Shown piece after piece: positions 6,961 through 14,961 of a stretch of DNA of 14,961 nt. Location of the stretch: assembly GCA_900545625.1 (NCBI GenBank), contig UQZS01000046.1:1-14961 (forward strand), given 5' to 3'. Position 1 is the stretch's first letter, and each line of letters opens with the position of its first letter. Position numbers and translations under genes: made by a program. The stretch comes from an uncultured Oscillospiraceae bacterium (GTDB lineage Bacteria > Bacillota > Clostridia > Oscillospirales > Acutalibacteraceae). The notes beneath the pieces are model-generated. The model had not been told where the DNA came from and searched no databases. It was given only the letters and a program-made list of their open reading frames with translations.

Positions 6961-8520
6961 ATGCAACAAATCGTTATCATCGGCGCGGGCCCGGCAGGGC
7001 TGACGGCAGGACTTGAGATCCTGCGCCGCGCGCCGCAGCAATACGCGGTCACGATCCTGGAAGCGAGCAGCGCTTTGGGCGGCATCTCGCGCACGGTCGT
7101 GCATAACGGCAACCGTATGGACATCGGCGGGCACCGCTTTTTTTCGAAGGATGCGCGCGTCAACGCCTTTTGGGAAAGCCTGCTGCCCACGCAGGGCGCA
7201 CCCGCGATGGATGACCGCCTTTTGAACCGCCAAAAAGCATGTTTGCCCGGCGGCCCCGACCCTGAAAAAACGGACAACGTCATGCTGCTGCGTGACCGCG
7301 TTTCGCGCATATACTATCTCGGCAAATTCTTTGATTATCCGATCACCGTAAAACCGCAGACTTTCCGCAATCTCGGACTTGTACACACCATGCGTGCGGG
7401 TTTGGGATATTTTGCCGCGTGCGTCAAAAAACGGCCGGAAACTTCACTTGAAAACTTTTACATCAACCGTTTCGGGCGGCCGCTTTACGAAATGTTTTTC
7501 GAGGACTACACCGAAAAACTTTGGGGGCGGCACCCGTCCGTCATTTCCGCCGACTGGGGCGCACAGCGCGTCAAGGGGCTTTCCGTTGCGGCGGTGCTCA
7601 AAAACGCCCTGGGGCTTGACCGCAAGGCGCGCGAAACGTCGCTCATCGAACAATTCAAATACCCGAAATACGGTCCCGGGCAGCTTTGGGAGCGCGCGGC
7701 AGCGGAATTTCAGGAACGCGGCGGGCGCATGGTGCTGCAAAGCCGCGTGACGGCGCTGCAAACGGAAAACGGGCAGCTTTCGGCGGTGTGCGCTAAAGAG
7801 CGCGACGGGCTAAAAACGTATCCCGCCGACTTTGTGCTCTCCTCCATGCCCCTTTGCGAGCTGGTCGCGGCGCTGCAGGGCATCGCTGTACCCGACGATG
7901 TGCAGACTGCGGCGGCGGGGCTTCCTTACCGCGATTTTGTGACGGTCGGGCTGCTGGTGCGGCGGCTCCGCCCGAAGAATGAAACCACAATGCGTACGCT
8001 CGGCTCGCTCATCCCCGACTGCTGGATCTACGTGCAGGACCGGGGCGTCAAGCTCGGGCGCGTGCAGATCTTCAACAACTGGTCGCCCTATATGGTCAAA
8101 GACCCGCAGGATACGGTCTTTGTGGGACTCGAATACTTTTGCCGCGAGGGGGACGATTTTTGGAATTCGGATGTCAAAACGCTTGCCGCACGCGGTCGGG
8201 ACGACCTTGTGAAGATCGGCCTTCTGGACGAAAATGAGCCGATTTTGGACAGCCACTGCGAAAAAGTCCCGAAAGCCTATCCGGCATATTTTGATACGTA
8301 TGCAGAGCTCCCGCGCGTGCGCGGCTTTTTAGACGGGCTTTGCAATCTTTACTGCATCGGGCGCAACGGGCAGCACCGCTACAACAACATGGATCACTCC
8401 ATGCTGACCGCGTTCACCGCCGTTGACGGCATTATAAGCGGCGATCCGGACAAAACAGCGGTGTGGAGCGTCAACACAGAGAAAGCGTACCACGAAACGA
8501 AAGCAGGCGGGGATGCATGA
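6961..8520 (+). CDS. NAD(P)/FAD-dependent oxidoreductase, UDP-galactopyranose mutase/amine oxidase-like
   Basis: This flavoprotein of 519 residues starts with a Rossmann FAD-binding motif, GAGPAG at 8-13, and continues through LEASSALGGISRT and DIGGHRFFSK (about 53-62). The C-terminal FAD-binding block GRNGQHRYNNMDHSMLTA runs from Gly467. The middle contains YFGxPxYEMFF-like and YTEKLWGRHP segments seen in proteins annotated as UDP-galactopyranose mutase-like or protoporphyrinogen oxidase-like, often near glycan genes. True UDP-galactopyranose mutases are shorter (about 370-400 residues), so I do not assign that activity. AAAGGGA precedes the ATG with a long spacer of about 12 bases. The stop overlaps the next gene by four bases (ATGA). 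Substrate and product are unknown. A glycan or wall-precursor redox or mutase role is only inferred from context. Confidence 0.82.
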   Translation: MQQIVIIGAGPAGLTAGLEILRRAPQQYAVTILEASSALGGISRTVVHNGNRMDIGGHRFFSKDARVNAFWESLLPTQGAPAMDDRLLNRQKACLPGGPDPEKTDNVMLLRDRVSRIYYLGKFFDYPITVKPQTFRNLGLVHTMRAGLGYFAACVKKRPETSLENFYINRFGRPLYEMFFEDYTEKLWGRHPSVISADWGAQRVKGLSVAAVLKNALGLDRKARETSLIEQFKYPKYGPGQLWERAAAEFQERGGRMVLQSRVTALQTENGQLSAVCAKERDGLKTYPADFVLSSMPLCELVAALQGIAVPDDVQTAAAGLPYRDFVTVGLLVRRLRPKNETTMRTLGSLIPDCWIYVQDRGVKLGRVQIFNNWSPYMVKDPQDTVFVGLEYFCREGDDFWNSDVKTLAARGRDDLVKIGLLDENEPILDSHCEKVPKAYPAYFDTYAELPRVRGFLDGLCNLYCIGRNGQHRYNNMDHSMLTAFTAVDGIISGDPDKTAVWSVNTEKAYHETKAGGDA

Positions 8521-8717
8521 ATAAAAAGCAGAAAACCGCGCCGCAGTCGCGCTGCGACATGTGCGCCTATTATGACTACGACGAGGAGACCGAGCAGTAC
8601 GTTTGCGAAATCGACCTCGACGAGGACGAAATGCAAAGCTTCCTTTCTTACAGCACGCAGAACTGCCCGTATTTCCGCTTTTATGAAGAATACAAAATGG
8701 TCGAACGGCAAAACTGA
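8517..8717 (+). CDS. Small four-cysteine acidic protein, DUF6472-like
   Basis: This 66-residue cytosolic protein has cysteines at 13, 16, 30 and 50. The CDMC pair followed by two spaced cysteines suggests a small zinc- or iron-binding fold. The centre is strongly acidic (DYDEETEQ, DLDEDEM) with aromatic clusters YYDY and CPYFRFYEEYK. It resembles short Clostridia proteins grouped as DUF6472, as recalled without a search. The start is taken at the ATGA overlap with the flavoprotein stop, with GGCGGGG just upstream. An in-frame ATG at 8463 would add 18 residues that lie wholly inside the flavoprotein gene and do not look like part of the fold. No function is known. The coupling to the flavoprotein hints at a partner or regulatory role. 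Confidence 0.75.
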   Translation: MNKKQKTAPQSRCDMCAYYDYDEETEQYVCEIDLDEDEMQSFLSYSTQNCPYFRFYEEYKMVERQN

Positions 8718-8753
8718 TACTGCTATGCGGCATACAGACAGGAGGCATTTCAG

Positions 8754-9983
8754 ATGGATCTTTGTGCAGCAATAATTTTCGGGGGAACGAGCGCAGCACA
8801 GCCGATTTTGTTTAAGCCTGCGCTTTTGTGGGTGCTTGAGACGGTGCGCGACTGTAAGATCGAGGATCTTACGGTATTGACGGCAAATACGGAAGTGCGT
8901 GCCTTAGCGGAGAACGCGGGAACAGATTGCCTGGCGCCGGAAAACGATGCGGATAATATTTGTACGGCTGCACTGCGCGTGTTCGCACAGCCGCACGACA
9001 TCCTGTTGCTGCGCGGCGATATGCCGCTTATGCATGAACTGTTTATCTGTGCGGCATATGATACACATCAAAAAAATGAAAACGATATGACTGCGTTCTG
9101 CTGCCCGCGCGAGGGCGGCGCGCTGCTTGCCGCGTGGGTGCGCCGGTCGGCGCTTGTAAGCGCGGCGGCAAATGCCCCGCTTACAAGTGACGGCTGCCCG
9201 CTTGTGCGGCTGTCGAAAATTTTGCAAAAAGCGGGCGGCAAGGTGCAGACGCTGGAAGCGCCGTTCCCGGAAGCCGCACTGTGCACCGACACGGCACGCA
9301 GCCGCAACACGATCACCGCCTACGTGCGGCGCAGTATTTTGGAATCCCTTCTGGACGCGGGTGTGGAGATCCCCTCTACGGACGGCGTGCTGGTCGGCCC
9401 CGACGTGACCGTCCAAGCGGGGGCAACGCTGCTGCCCGGTACGATCTTACGCGGGCGCACGACGGTGGGCGCAGGTTCTGTCCTGGGACCAAACACGCTC
9501 ATAGAGGACAGCGAGATCGGCGAAAACGCCGTTTTGAACAGCACGCAGTGCTATCGCTCCCGCGTACAAAACGGCGTGAACATCGGGCCGTTCGTGCACA
9601 TCCGCCCGAATTCCGTCGTCGGCGAGAACGTGCACTTGGGCAACTTTGTAGAGATCAAAAACTCCAACATTGACACAGGCACTAAGGTCTCGCACCTGAC
9701 CTATGTCGGCGATTCCGATGTCGGCAAACGTGTCAACTTCGGCTGCGGCACGGTCACGGTCAACTATACGGGCAAAGCGAAGTTCCGTACCACGATCGGC
9801 GACGACGCTTTTATCGGCTGCAATACGAACTTAGTCGCACCCGTCACCGTGGGCGACGGCGCGTACACCGCTGCGGGCTCCACCATCACGGAGGATGTGC
9901 CCGTCGACGCGCTGGGCATAGCGCGTGCACGGCAGGTCAACAAGGAAGGCTGGAGCCGCCGCTTTAAGGAAGAAAAAAAGTAA
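8754..9983 (+). CDS. glmU: GlmU-like protein: intact acetyltransferase domain, degenerate uridylyltransferase domain
   Basis: GlmU normally acetylates glucosamine 1-phosphate and then uridylylates it to UDP-GlcNAc. This 409-residue copy is about 45 residues short, with the loss in the N-terminal domain (1-200). The nucleotide-binding signature LAAGxGTRMxSxxPKVL is replaced by IIFGGTSAAQPILFKPAL. The GTGHA and GYGRI motifs are missing, and only the RGDMPL Asp89 and perhaps Asn185 remain. The C-terminal left-handed beta-helix (from about 215) keeps the acetyltransferase residues: Arg284 (HIRPNS), Lys302, catalytic His314 in SHLTYVGD, Tyr317, and Asn337-Tyr338. It also keeps the final GWSRR tail. 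AGGAGG at 8740-8745 lies eight bases before the ATG. It is followed by pth and mfd as in other Firmicutes. I infer acetyltransferase activity only. Confidence 0.85.
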   Translation: MDLCAAIIFGGTSAAQPILFKPALLWVLETVRDCKIEDLTVLTANTEVRALAENAGTDCLAPENDADNICTAALRVFAQPHDILLLRGDMPLMHELFICAAYDTHQKNENDMTAFCCPREGGALLAAWVRRSALVSAAANAPLTSDGCPLVRLSKILQKAGGKVQTLEAPFPEAALCTDTARSRNTITAYVRRSILESLLDAGVEIPSTDGVLVGPDVTVQAGATLLPGTILRGRTTVGAGSVLGPNTLIEDSEIGENAVLNSTQCYRSRVQNGVNIGPFVHIRPNSVVGENVHLGNFVEIKNSNIDTGTKVSHLTYVGDSDVGKRVNFGCGTVTVNYTGKAKFRTTIGDDAFIGCNTNLVAPVTVGDGAYTAAGSTITEDVPVDALGIARARQVNKEGWSRRFKEEKK

Positions 9984-9996
9984 CGCCCAAGGCGTT
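9982..9996 (+). other. Short hairpin at the glmU stop codon
   Basis: AACGCC (9982-9987) and GGCGTT (9991-9996) form a six-pair stem with a three-base loop, starting within the TAA stop. No T tract follows. It may modulate mRNA ends between glmU and pth, or be chance. Confidence 0.3.
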
Positions 9997-10015
9997 TGAG
10001 AGGTAGCAAACCGCT

Positions 10016-10627
10016 ATGCTGTTTCGAAGAAAAACAAAACCCGCGCCAACGAGCGGCGCGCCGGAATTTTTGATCGTAGGGCTTGGAAACCCCGGTGAAA
10101 AATACAGCTTCACCCGCCACAATGCGGGCTTTTTGTGCGTGGATCTGCTCGCAGAACAAAACGGGTTTTCCCTAAAGCGCCTCAAATTCCGTTCGCTGAC
10201 GGCGGATACAACGCTTGCCGGGCACCGCTGTCTGGTGCTCAAACCGCAGACCTTTATGAACAATTCGGGTGAGGCGGTGCGCGACGCCGCCGCATTCTAT
10301 AAGATCCCGCCCGAGCGCATTTTGGTGATCTTTGACGATGTTTCGCTGGACGTCGGGCGGCTGCGCATCCGCCGCAAAGGCACGGACGGTGGGCACAATG
10401 GGCTGAAAAGCATCATTTATCACTTGAACAGCGACGCGTTCCCGCGCATCAAGATCGGCGTCGGCAAAAAGCCGCACCCCGATTACGACCTTGCCGACTG
10501 GGTGCTTTCGAGTTTCAAAAAAGACGAACAGCCCCCGTTGAAAGCCGCGCTGGAGCGCGCCTGCGAGGCTGTACCGCTGATTTTGGACGGCAAGATCGAC
10601 GAGGCGATGAACCGCTGCAATTCCTAA
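10016..10627 (+). CDS. pth: Peptidyl-tRNA hydrolase
   Basis: This enzyme releases tRNA from peptidyl-tRNAs that drop off the ribosome, an essential recycling step in the cytosol. Family motifs are all present: GLGNPG with Asn25, TRHNAGF with catalytic His35, KPQTFMNNSGEA, FDDVSLDVGRLRIR with the conserved Asp, and GGHNGLKS. The C-terminal KIGVGKK and DWVLSSF segments follow. At 203 residues it is slightly longer than the usual 185-195 because of a basic, proline-containing N-terminal extension of about 15 residues. No internal ATG or GTG allows a shorter start. GAGAGGT at 9998-10004 is the ribosome site. Its place between glmU and mfd matches the Bacillus-type order, although prs is absent here. 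Confidence 0.95.
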   Translation: MLFRRKTKPAPTSGAPEFLIVGLGNPGEKYSFTRHNAGFLCVDLLAEQNGFSLKRLKFRSLTADTTLAGHRCLVLKPQTFMNNSGEAVRDAAAFYKIPPERILVIFDDVSLDVGRLRIRRKGTDGGHNGLKSIIYHLNSDAFPRIKIGVGKKPHPDYDLADWVLSSFKKDEQPPLKAALERACEAVPLILDGKIDEAMNRCNS

Positions 10628-10693
10628 AAGCATTTGAATAGATAGAATTTAACTATACAGGTACATAGACAGAACGGGAGACAATTTTTAACT

Positions 10694-13600
10694 ATGTCGG
10701 GATTTCAAGAACCTCTTAAAGCCTCGCCCGAGTATCAGGCGCTCACGCTTGCCGTGCAAAAGAAGCGTCTGCCGCTCGGCGTTTTGGGGCTTGCGGGAAC
10801 GCAAAAAGCACACCTGACAGCCACGCTCTGCGGAGAACTCGGCCGCAGGGCGCTGCTTCTGCTGCCCGATGAGGCGACGGCAACAAAATTGACCGAGGAC
10901 TTGCAAACCTTCGGGCTGCGCGCCTTTTTGTATCCTGCGCGCGAATTTGTGTTTCACACGGAGACCGAGAGCCGCTCGCACGAATACGAGCAGCGCCGGC
11001 TGCGGGCGCTCACCGCCATGCTGGACGGCACGGCGGATGTCGTGGTGTGCTCGGCGGAGGCTGCCGTGCAGCGCACCGTGCCGCCCGAAATTTTGCGCCG
11101 CCACGCGCTCACGCTTAAAAAAGGAGCGGATCTCCCGCTTTCGACCCTGCTTGAAACCCTGACGGCAAGCGGTTATGAGCGCTGTGACGCGGTGGAGGGC
11201 GTGGGGCAGTTTTCTGTGCGCGGCGGCATTGCGGACATCTTTTCGCCGGGCAACGACACCCCCGTGCGCATCGAATTTTTCGGCGATACGATCGAAAGCA
11301 TTTCCTGCTTTGACGTGCAAAGCCAGCGACGCACGGCGCGTTTGGATGAATTCTCTTTGATGCCCGGCACCGAGGTGCTGCTGCCGCCTGCGGAAGAACT
11401 GGCGCAGAAAATCGAAGCCCTCGCCGCTTCGTTAAAGGGCAAGCACGCGGCGAAGCAGAAAGAGACGCTGTATAACGATGCAGACCGTCTGCGCGGCGGG
11501 GCGAATTTCGGCTCCGCCGACAAATACCTGCCGCTGATCTACGACGAGGCGGCGACCGTGTTTGACTATTTGGAAAAAGACGGCCTGCTGCTCGTGTGCG
11601 AGAGCGCAAACTGCCGCGAGCGCGCCGCAAACGCCGTCAAGCTGCTGTTGGAGGACGTCAAGGCGCTGTTTGAGGAAGGCACGCTGTGTAAGGGATTAGA
11701 TGATTTTTATCTATCCGAAGCAAACCTGTTCAAGCTGTATGAAGCCAAGGGCGCGCTGTATGTGGACAACTTTGCACGCGGCAGCTTTGATACGCCCGTA
11801 AAAGAGCTCATCACCTTTACGGCAACACAGCTTCCCGTTTGGAACGGCAAGCTGGACGTCCTGTTAGAGGATCTTTCTCCTGTGCTGCAAAAGGACGCCA
11901 CAGTCGTAGTGTTCGGCGGTACGGAAAAATCTGCTAAAACGCTGTCGGAGGACTTGTCCGCTGAGGGACTTGCGGCGGTATACTTCCCCCTTGTGCCGAA
12001 CGAATTCCCGCGCGGGATGGTCACGGTGCTGCCGGGCGCGCTTTCGGGCGGCTTTTGCTACCCGCACGAAAAATTCTATGTGTATACCTACGGCAAGACG
12101 CGCCTGCAGGCCGGCAAGCGTTCCCGCGCGCGCTTTAAGCAGGGTCAGGGGCTGCACTCGCTCGATGACCTGAAAAAAGGCGACTATGTGGTGCACGCCG
12201 CGCACGGCATCGGGATCTTTGACGGCATCCAGAAGTTAGAGGTCGGCAAGATCACCAAGGACTACATCAAAATCCGGTATGCGAAGGGCGACGTGCTGTA
12301 TGTGCCCGTCACCCAGCTCGATTTGGTCTCTAAATACATCGGCCCGCACGAGGAGACAGGGCGCACCGTCAAGCTCAACCGCATCGGCGGCGCGGAGTGG
12401 GAAAAGACCCGTTCGCGCGTGCGCAGTGCAGTCAAGGATATGGCGGATCAGCTCATTGCGCTGTATGCAAAGCGCCAAAGCATTCAGGGGCACGCCTTTT
12501 CGCCGGATATCGACATGCAAAACGATTTTGAACGCCGCTTTCCCTATGACGAAACGGTCGATCAGCTGCGCGCGGTGGACGAGATCAAGGGCGACATGGA
12601 AAAGCCCTATCCAATGGACCGCCTGCTGTGCGGCGACGTGGGCTTCGGCAAGACGGAGGTCGCGCTGCGCGCCGCGTTCAAATGCGTGGCGGACGGCAAG
12701 CAGTGCGCCGTGCTTGTGCCGACGACGATCCTCGCGCTCCAGCATTACCGCACGATCCTCAACCGCTTTGAGGGATTTCCCGTCAACGTAGAAATGATCT
12801 CGCGCTTTCGTACCCCGCGCCAGCAGGAAAAGATCTTAAAAGACCTGCGGCGCGGCAGTATAGATCTCATCGTCGGCACGCACCGCCTTGTCTCCAAAGA
12901 CGTGCAGTTCAAGGACTTAGGGCTGTTGATCGTGGACGAGGAACAGCGCTTCGGCGTGGCGCAGAAAGAAAAGCTCAAGGAGCTGTTCCCTGCGGTGGAC
13001 GTGCTGACGCTTTCCGCAACGCCCATCCCGCGCACGCTGAACATGGCGATGACCGGCATCCGCGACATGTCCGTGATCGAAGAAGCCCCGCAGGACCGCT
13101 TCCCCGTGCAGACCTATGTATTGGAATACGATATGGGGATCTTGGTACAGGCGATGGAAAAGGAGCTTCGCCGCGGCGGGCAGGTGTATTTTCTGCACAA
13201 TCGCGTAGAAACCATCGAAAAGCGCGCGGGCGAAATTTCCGAGCTGCTGCCGGATGCACGCGTCGCCGTGGCGCACGGCAAAATGCCGGAGGAAAAGCTA
13301 AGCGACATCTGGCGCAGGCTTTTGGAGGGTGAAATCGACATCCTTGTATGCACCACGATCATCGAAACGGGCGTGGATGTGCCCAATTGCAACACGCTCA
13401 TCATTGAGGATGCAGACCGTCTCGGTCTTGCACAGCTCCACCAGATCCGCGGGCGCGTCGGCAGAAGCACGCGGCGCGCGAGTGCTTATTTCACGTTCAC
13501 GCGCGGCAAGGAGCTTTCCGACATCGCAGCGCGGCGGCTTTCGGCGATCCGCGAATATACGGAATTCGGCTCGGGCTTTAAGATCGCCATGCGCGATCTC

Positions 13601-14164
13601 GAGATCCGCGGCGCAGGCAGTGTGCTCGGCGCGCAGCAGCACGGGCATATGGAGGCCGTCGGCTACGACATGTATTTGCAGCTTTTAGGCGAGGCTGTCA
13701 GCGAGGAAAAGGGCGAAAAAAGCCCCGTGCGCCAAAAGGAATGCCTCATCGACATGCAGGTGGATGCGCACATTCCCGAACATTATATCGACAGCCTACC
13801 GCAGCGGCTTGCGATCTATCGCCGCATTGCGGACATCCGATCCGAAGAAGACGCCGCAGACGTGCGCGACGAGCTGCGCGACCGCTTCGGCGAGATCCCG
13901 CGCTCGGTCGAGGGCTTGATGGACATTTCTCTTTTGCGCAATGCAGCGGCGGCTAAGGGTATTTACGAAATCGGGCAAAAAGGGCAGACCGTTATCCTGT
14001 ATGTCAAGGAGCTCGACACCTCGATGGTGCTGACGCTTTCGGGCGCGATGCGTGCGCGTGTTTCCGTGGCGGACTTCGGCAAAAAGCACATCGCCGTAAA
14101 AATGGCGGAGAACCAGCAACCGCTCGACACCCTGCGCGAAATTTTCAGCTATCTGACGATTTAA
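10694..14164 (+). CDS. mfd: Transcription-repair coupling factor Mfd
   Basis: Mfd is a DNA translocase that pushes stalled RNA polymerase off damaged template and recruits UvrA. At 1156 residues it has normal length. The N-terminal UvrB-like module (about 1-340) includes EGVGQFSVRGGIADIFSPG. The RNA polymerase interacting domain starts near 487 with DDLKKGDYVVHAAHGIGIF. The translocase part has Walker A GDVGFGKT (647-654), Walker B DEEQ (748-751) and SATPIPRTLNMAMTG. ETGVDVPNCNTLIIEDADRLG, QIRGRVGRS and the translocation motif region MRDLEIRGAGSVLG follow. The C-terminal regulatory domain covers about 1010-1156. GGGAG at 10676-10680 is 13 bases before the ATG, an unusually long spacing. The 66-base gap upstream is AT-rich and the largest within this run, so an extra promoter there is possible but not clear. 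Confidence 0.97.
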   Translation: MSGFQEPLKASPEYQALTLAVQKKRLPLGVLGLAGTQKAHLTATLCGELGRRALLLLPDEATATKLTEDLQTFGLRAFLYPAREFVFHTETESRSHEYEQRRLRALTAMLDGTADVVVCSAEAAVQRTVPPEILRRHALTLKKGADLPLSTLLETLTASGYERCDAVEGVGQFSVRGGIADIFSPGNDTPVRIEFFGDTIESISCFDVQSQRRTARLDEFSLMPGTEVLLPPAEELAQKIEALAASLKGKHAAKQKETLYNDADRLRGGANFGSADKYLPLIYDEAATVFDYLEKDGLLLVCESANCRERAANAVKLLLEDVKALFEEGTLCKGLDDFYLSEANLFKLYEAKGALYVDNFARGSFDTPVKELITFTATQLPVWNGKLDVLLEDLSPVLQKDATVVVFGGTEKSAKTLSEDLSAEGLAAVYFPLVPNEFPRGMVTVLPGALSGGFCYPHEKFYVYTYGKTRLQAGKRSRARFKQGQGLHSLDDLKKGDYVVHAAHGIGIFDGIQKLEVGKITKDYIKIRYAKGDVLYVPVTQLDLVSKYIGPHEETGRTVKLNRIGGAEWEKTRSRVRSAVKDMADQLIALYAKRQSIQGHAFSPDIDMQNDFERRFPYDETVDQLRAVDEIKGDMEKPYPMDRLLCGDVGFGKTEVALRAAFKCVADGKQCAVLVPTTILALQHYRTILNRFEGFPVNVEMISRFRTPRQQEKILKDLRRGSIDLIVGTHRLVSKDVQFKDLGLLIVDEEQRFGVAQKEKLKELFPAVDVLTLSATPIPRTLNMAMTGIRDMSVIEEAPQDRFPVQTYVLEYDMGILVQAMEKELRRGGQVYFLHNRVETIEKRAGEISELLPDARVAVAHGKMPEEKLSDIWRRLLEGEIDILVCTTIIETGVDVPNCNTLIIEDADRLGLAQLHQIRGRVGRSTRRASAYFTFTRGKELSDIAARRLSAIREYTEFGSGFKIAMRDLEIRGAGSVLGAQQHGHMEAVGYDMYLQLLGEAVSEEKGEKSPVRQKECLIDMQVDAHIPEHYIDSLPQRLAIYRRIADIRSEEDAADVRDELRDRFGEIPRSVEGLMDISLLRNAAAAKGIYEIGQKGQTVILYVKELDTSMVLTLSGAMRARVSVADFGKKHIAVKMAENQQPLDTLREIFSYLTI

Positions 14165-14179
14165 AAGGTGGTGGAAGCG

Positions 14180-14961
14180 GTGCGCATATTGCTTTGCCCG
14201 GATTCATTCAAGGGCTGCCTTTCCTCGGAACAGGTCTGCGCGGCGCTTGCCGCCGGCGTGCACGATGCGCAGCCGGACGCAGAAGTTTTGCAAGCGCCCC
14301 TTTCCGACGGCGGCGAGGGCTTTGCGGTCTCGGCAGCGGCGGTGACGCACGGCACTTTACACGCCTGCACAGCGCAGGACGCGTATTTTCATAAAAGGCA
14401 GGCGCACTTCGCCGTCTCCCCCGACGGTACGACCGCTTACATCGAAACGGCGCAGGCGGCAGGCTTGCAGGGCATAGACAAAAATTGTCTGCGCACCAAA
14501 AACGCCACCACATACGGTGTGGGCGAATTGATCGCGGCGGCGGCAGACGCCGGCTGCACGCAGATCGTCGTCGGGCTTGGCGGCAGCGCGACCACCGACG
14601 GCGGCATGGGCGCGCTCTCGGCGCTTGGCGTGTCGTTTCTCGACGCGGGCGGCAACCGCCTTGCCCCGATCGGCGCGAATATGGCACGCGTGTGCGCGAT
14701 CCAAACCCTGCCGTTGTTCGAAACCTGCCGCGTTTTGCGCTTTACATACGCCTGCGATGTGCAGAACCCGTTTTACGGGGAATCCGGCGCAGCATTTGTG
14801 TTTGCCCCGCAAAAGGGCGCGGCACCCGACGAAATACATATGCTCGATGCGGGGCTTCGCCAACTGGCCGGCGTATATCTTACCGCGTTCGGGCGGGATA
14901 TACGCAAAAAGCCCGCCATGGGCGCGGCGGGCGGGCTTTGCGGCGGGCTGTATGCTGCATT
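14180..14961 (+). CDS. Glycerate kinase (GarK/GlxK type), 3' end beyond the window
   Basis: This open frame starts at a GTG 15 bases after mfd and continues to the right edge, giving 260 of about 375 expected residues. Glycerate kinase phosphorylates D-glycerate with ATP, usually at the 2-position in this family, feeding lower glycolysis. Motifs are PDSFKGCLSS at 7-16, PLSDGGEGF (40-48), GLGGSATTDGGMG (132-144) and CDVQNPFYGESGAAFVFAPQKGA (from 192). The start of the GAAGGL block is at 248-253. The start is chosen because AAGGTGG at 14165-14171 lies eight bases before the GTG at 14180. In-frame GTG codons at 14168 and 14171 overlap that site. The opening VRILLCPDSFKG matches the family. A long inverted repeat lies within the coding sequence near the edge. 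No other glycerate-pathway gene is visible nearby. Confidence 0.92.
   Translation, partial: MRILLCPDSFKGCLSSEQVCAALAAGVHDAQPDAEVLQAPLSDGGEGFAVSAAAVTHGTLHACTAQDAYFHKRQAHFAVSPDGTTAYIETAQAAGLQGIDKNCLRTKNATTYGVGELIAAAADAGCTQIVVGLGGSATTDGGMGALSALGVSFLDAGGNRLAPIGANMARVCAIQTLPLFETCRVLRFTYACDVQNPFYGESGAAFVFAPQKGAAPDEIHMLDAGLRQLAGVYLTAFGRDIRKKPAMGAAGGLCGGLYAA
14908..14939 (+). repeat. Terminator-like inverted repeat inside the glycerate kinase gene
   Basis: AAAGCCCGCC (14908-14917) and GGCGGGCTTT (14930-14939) form a perfect ten-pair stem with a twelve-base loop. The arms have the A-run and T-run flanks of a terminator, but the T run is three bases long. The arms encode conserved kinase residues, so codon constraint may explain it. 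Confidence 0.45.

Noticed and set aside
8463..8516. Upstream ATG extending the small cysteine protein by 18 residues
   Set aside because: The extension lies entirely inside the flavoprotein gene and adds a non-matching arginine-rich tail, while the ATGA overlap start has its own ribosome site.
8724..8734. Small palindrome TATGC-G-GCATA before glmU
   Set aside because: Five-base arms with a one-base centre are likely by chance and no second copy was seen.

Overview
The window looks like a chromosomal stretch from a GC-rich, low-redundancy Clostridia genome, most likely a gut Oscillospirales/Ruminococcaceae-type bacterium. I infer this from the gene families (a YjjU-type patatin, a DUF6472-like small protein, the Firmicutes order glmU-pth-mfd), from purine-rich Shine-Dalgarno sites and from tight co-directional gene packing. 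No rRNA, tRNA, CRISPR array, insertion sequence or phage gene was seen, and no gene-free stretch exceeds about 125 bases.

Layout. (1) Positions 1-277, minus strand: the 5' part of an M14-like zinc carboxypeptidase whose first metal-binding motif appears lost. (2) Positions 357-2321, plus strand: a housekeeping cluster of an ADP-ribose pyrophosphatase (Nudix), a Maf nucleotide pyrophosphatase and a patatin-like esterase, closed by a hairpin terminator at about 2330. (3) A perfect-consensus sigma-A promoter (TTGACA, 17 bases, TATAAT) at 2392-2420 opens a long co-directional run to the end of the window. It begins with a D-aspartate ligase-type ATP-grasp enzyme, an aspartate/glutamate racemase and a glutamine-dependent asparagine synthetase. 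Next come a metal-dependent cyclase-family hydrolase, an FAD-dependent oxidoreductase and a four-cysteine small protein. The run continues with a GlmU-like protein, peptidyl-tRNA hydrolase and Mfd, and ends in a glycerate kinase cut by the window edge.

How the genes fit. The racemase can make D-Asp, the ATP-grasp ligase can attach it to a peptidoglycan precursor side chain, and the AsnB-type amidotransferase could amidate it. Together they make a candidate D-Asp/D-Asn cross-bridge pathway. The GlmU-like protein keeps a complete acetyltransferase domain, but its uridylyltransferase domain is shortened and lacks the nucleotide-binding signature. Its second catalytic step is therefore probably done elsewhere or has been lost. 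The roles of the cyclase, the flavoprotein and the small cysteine protein in this wall-linked operon are unknown and are the least explained part of the window.
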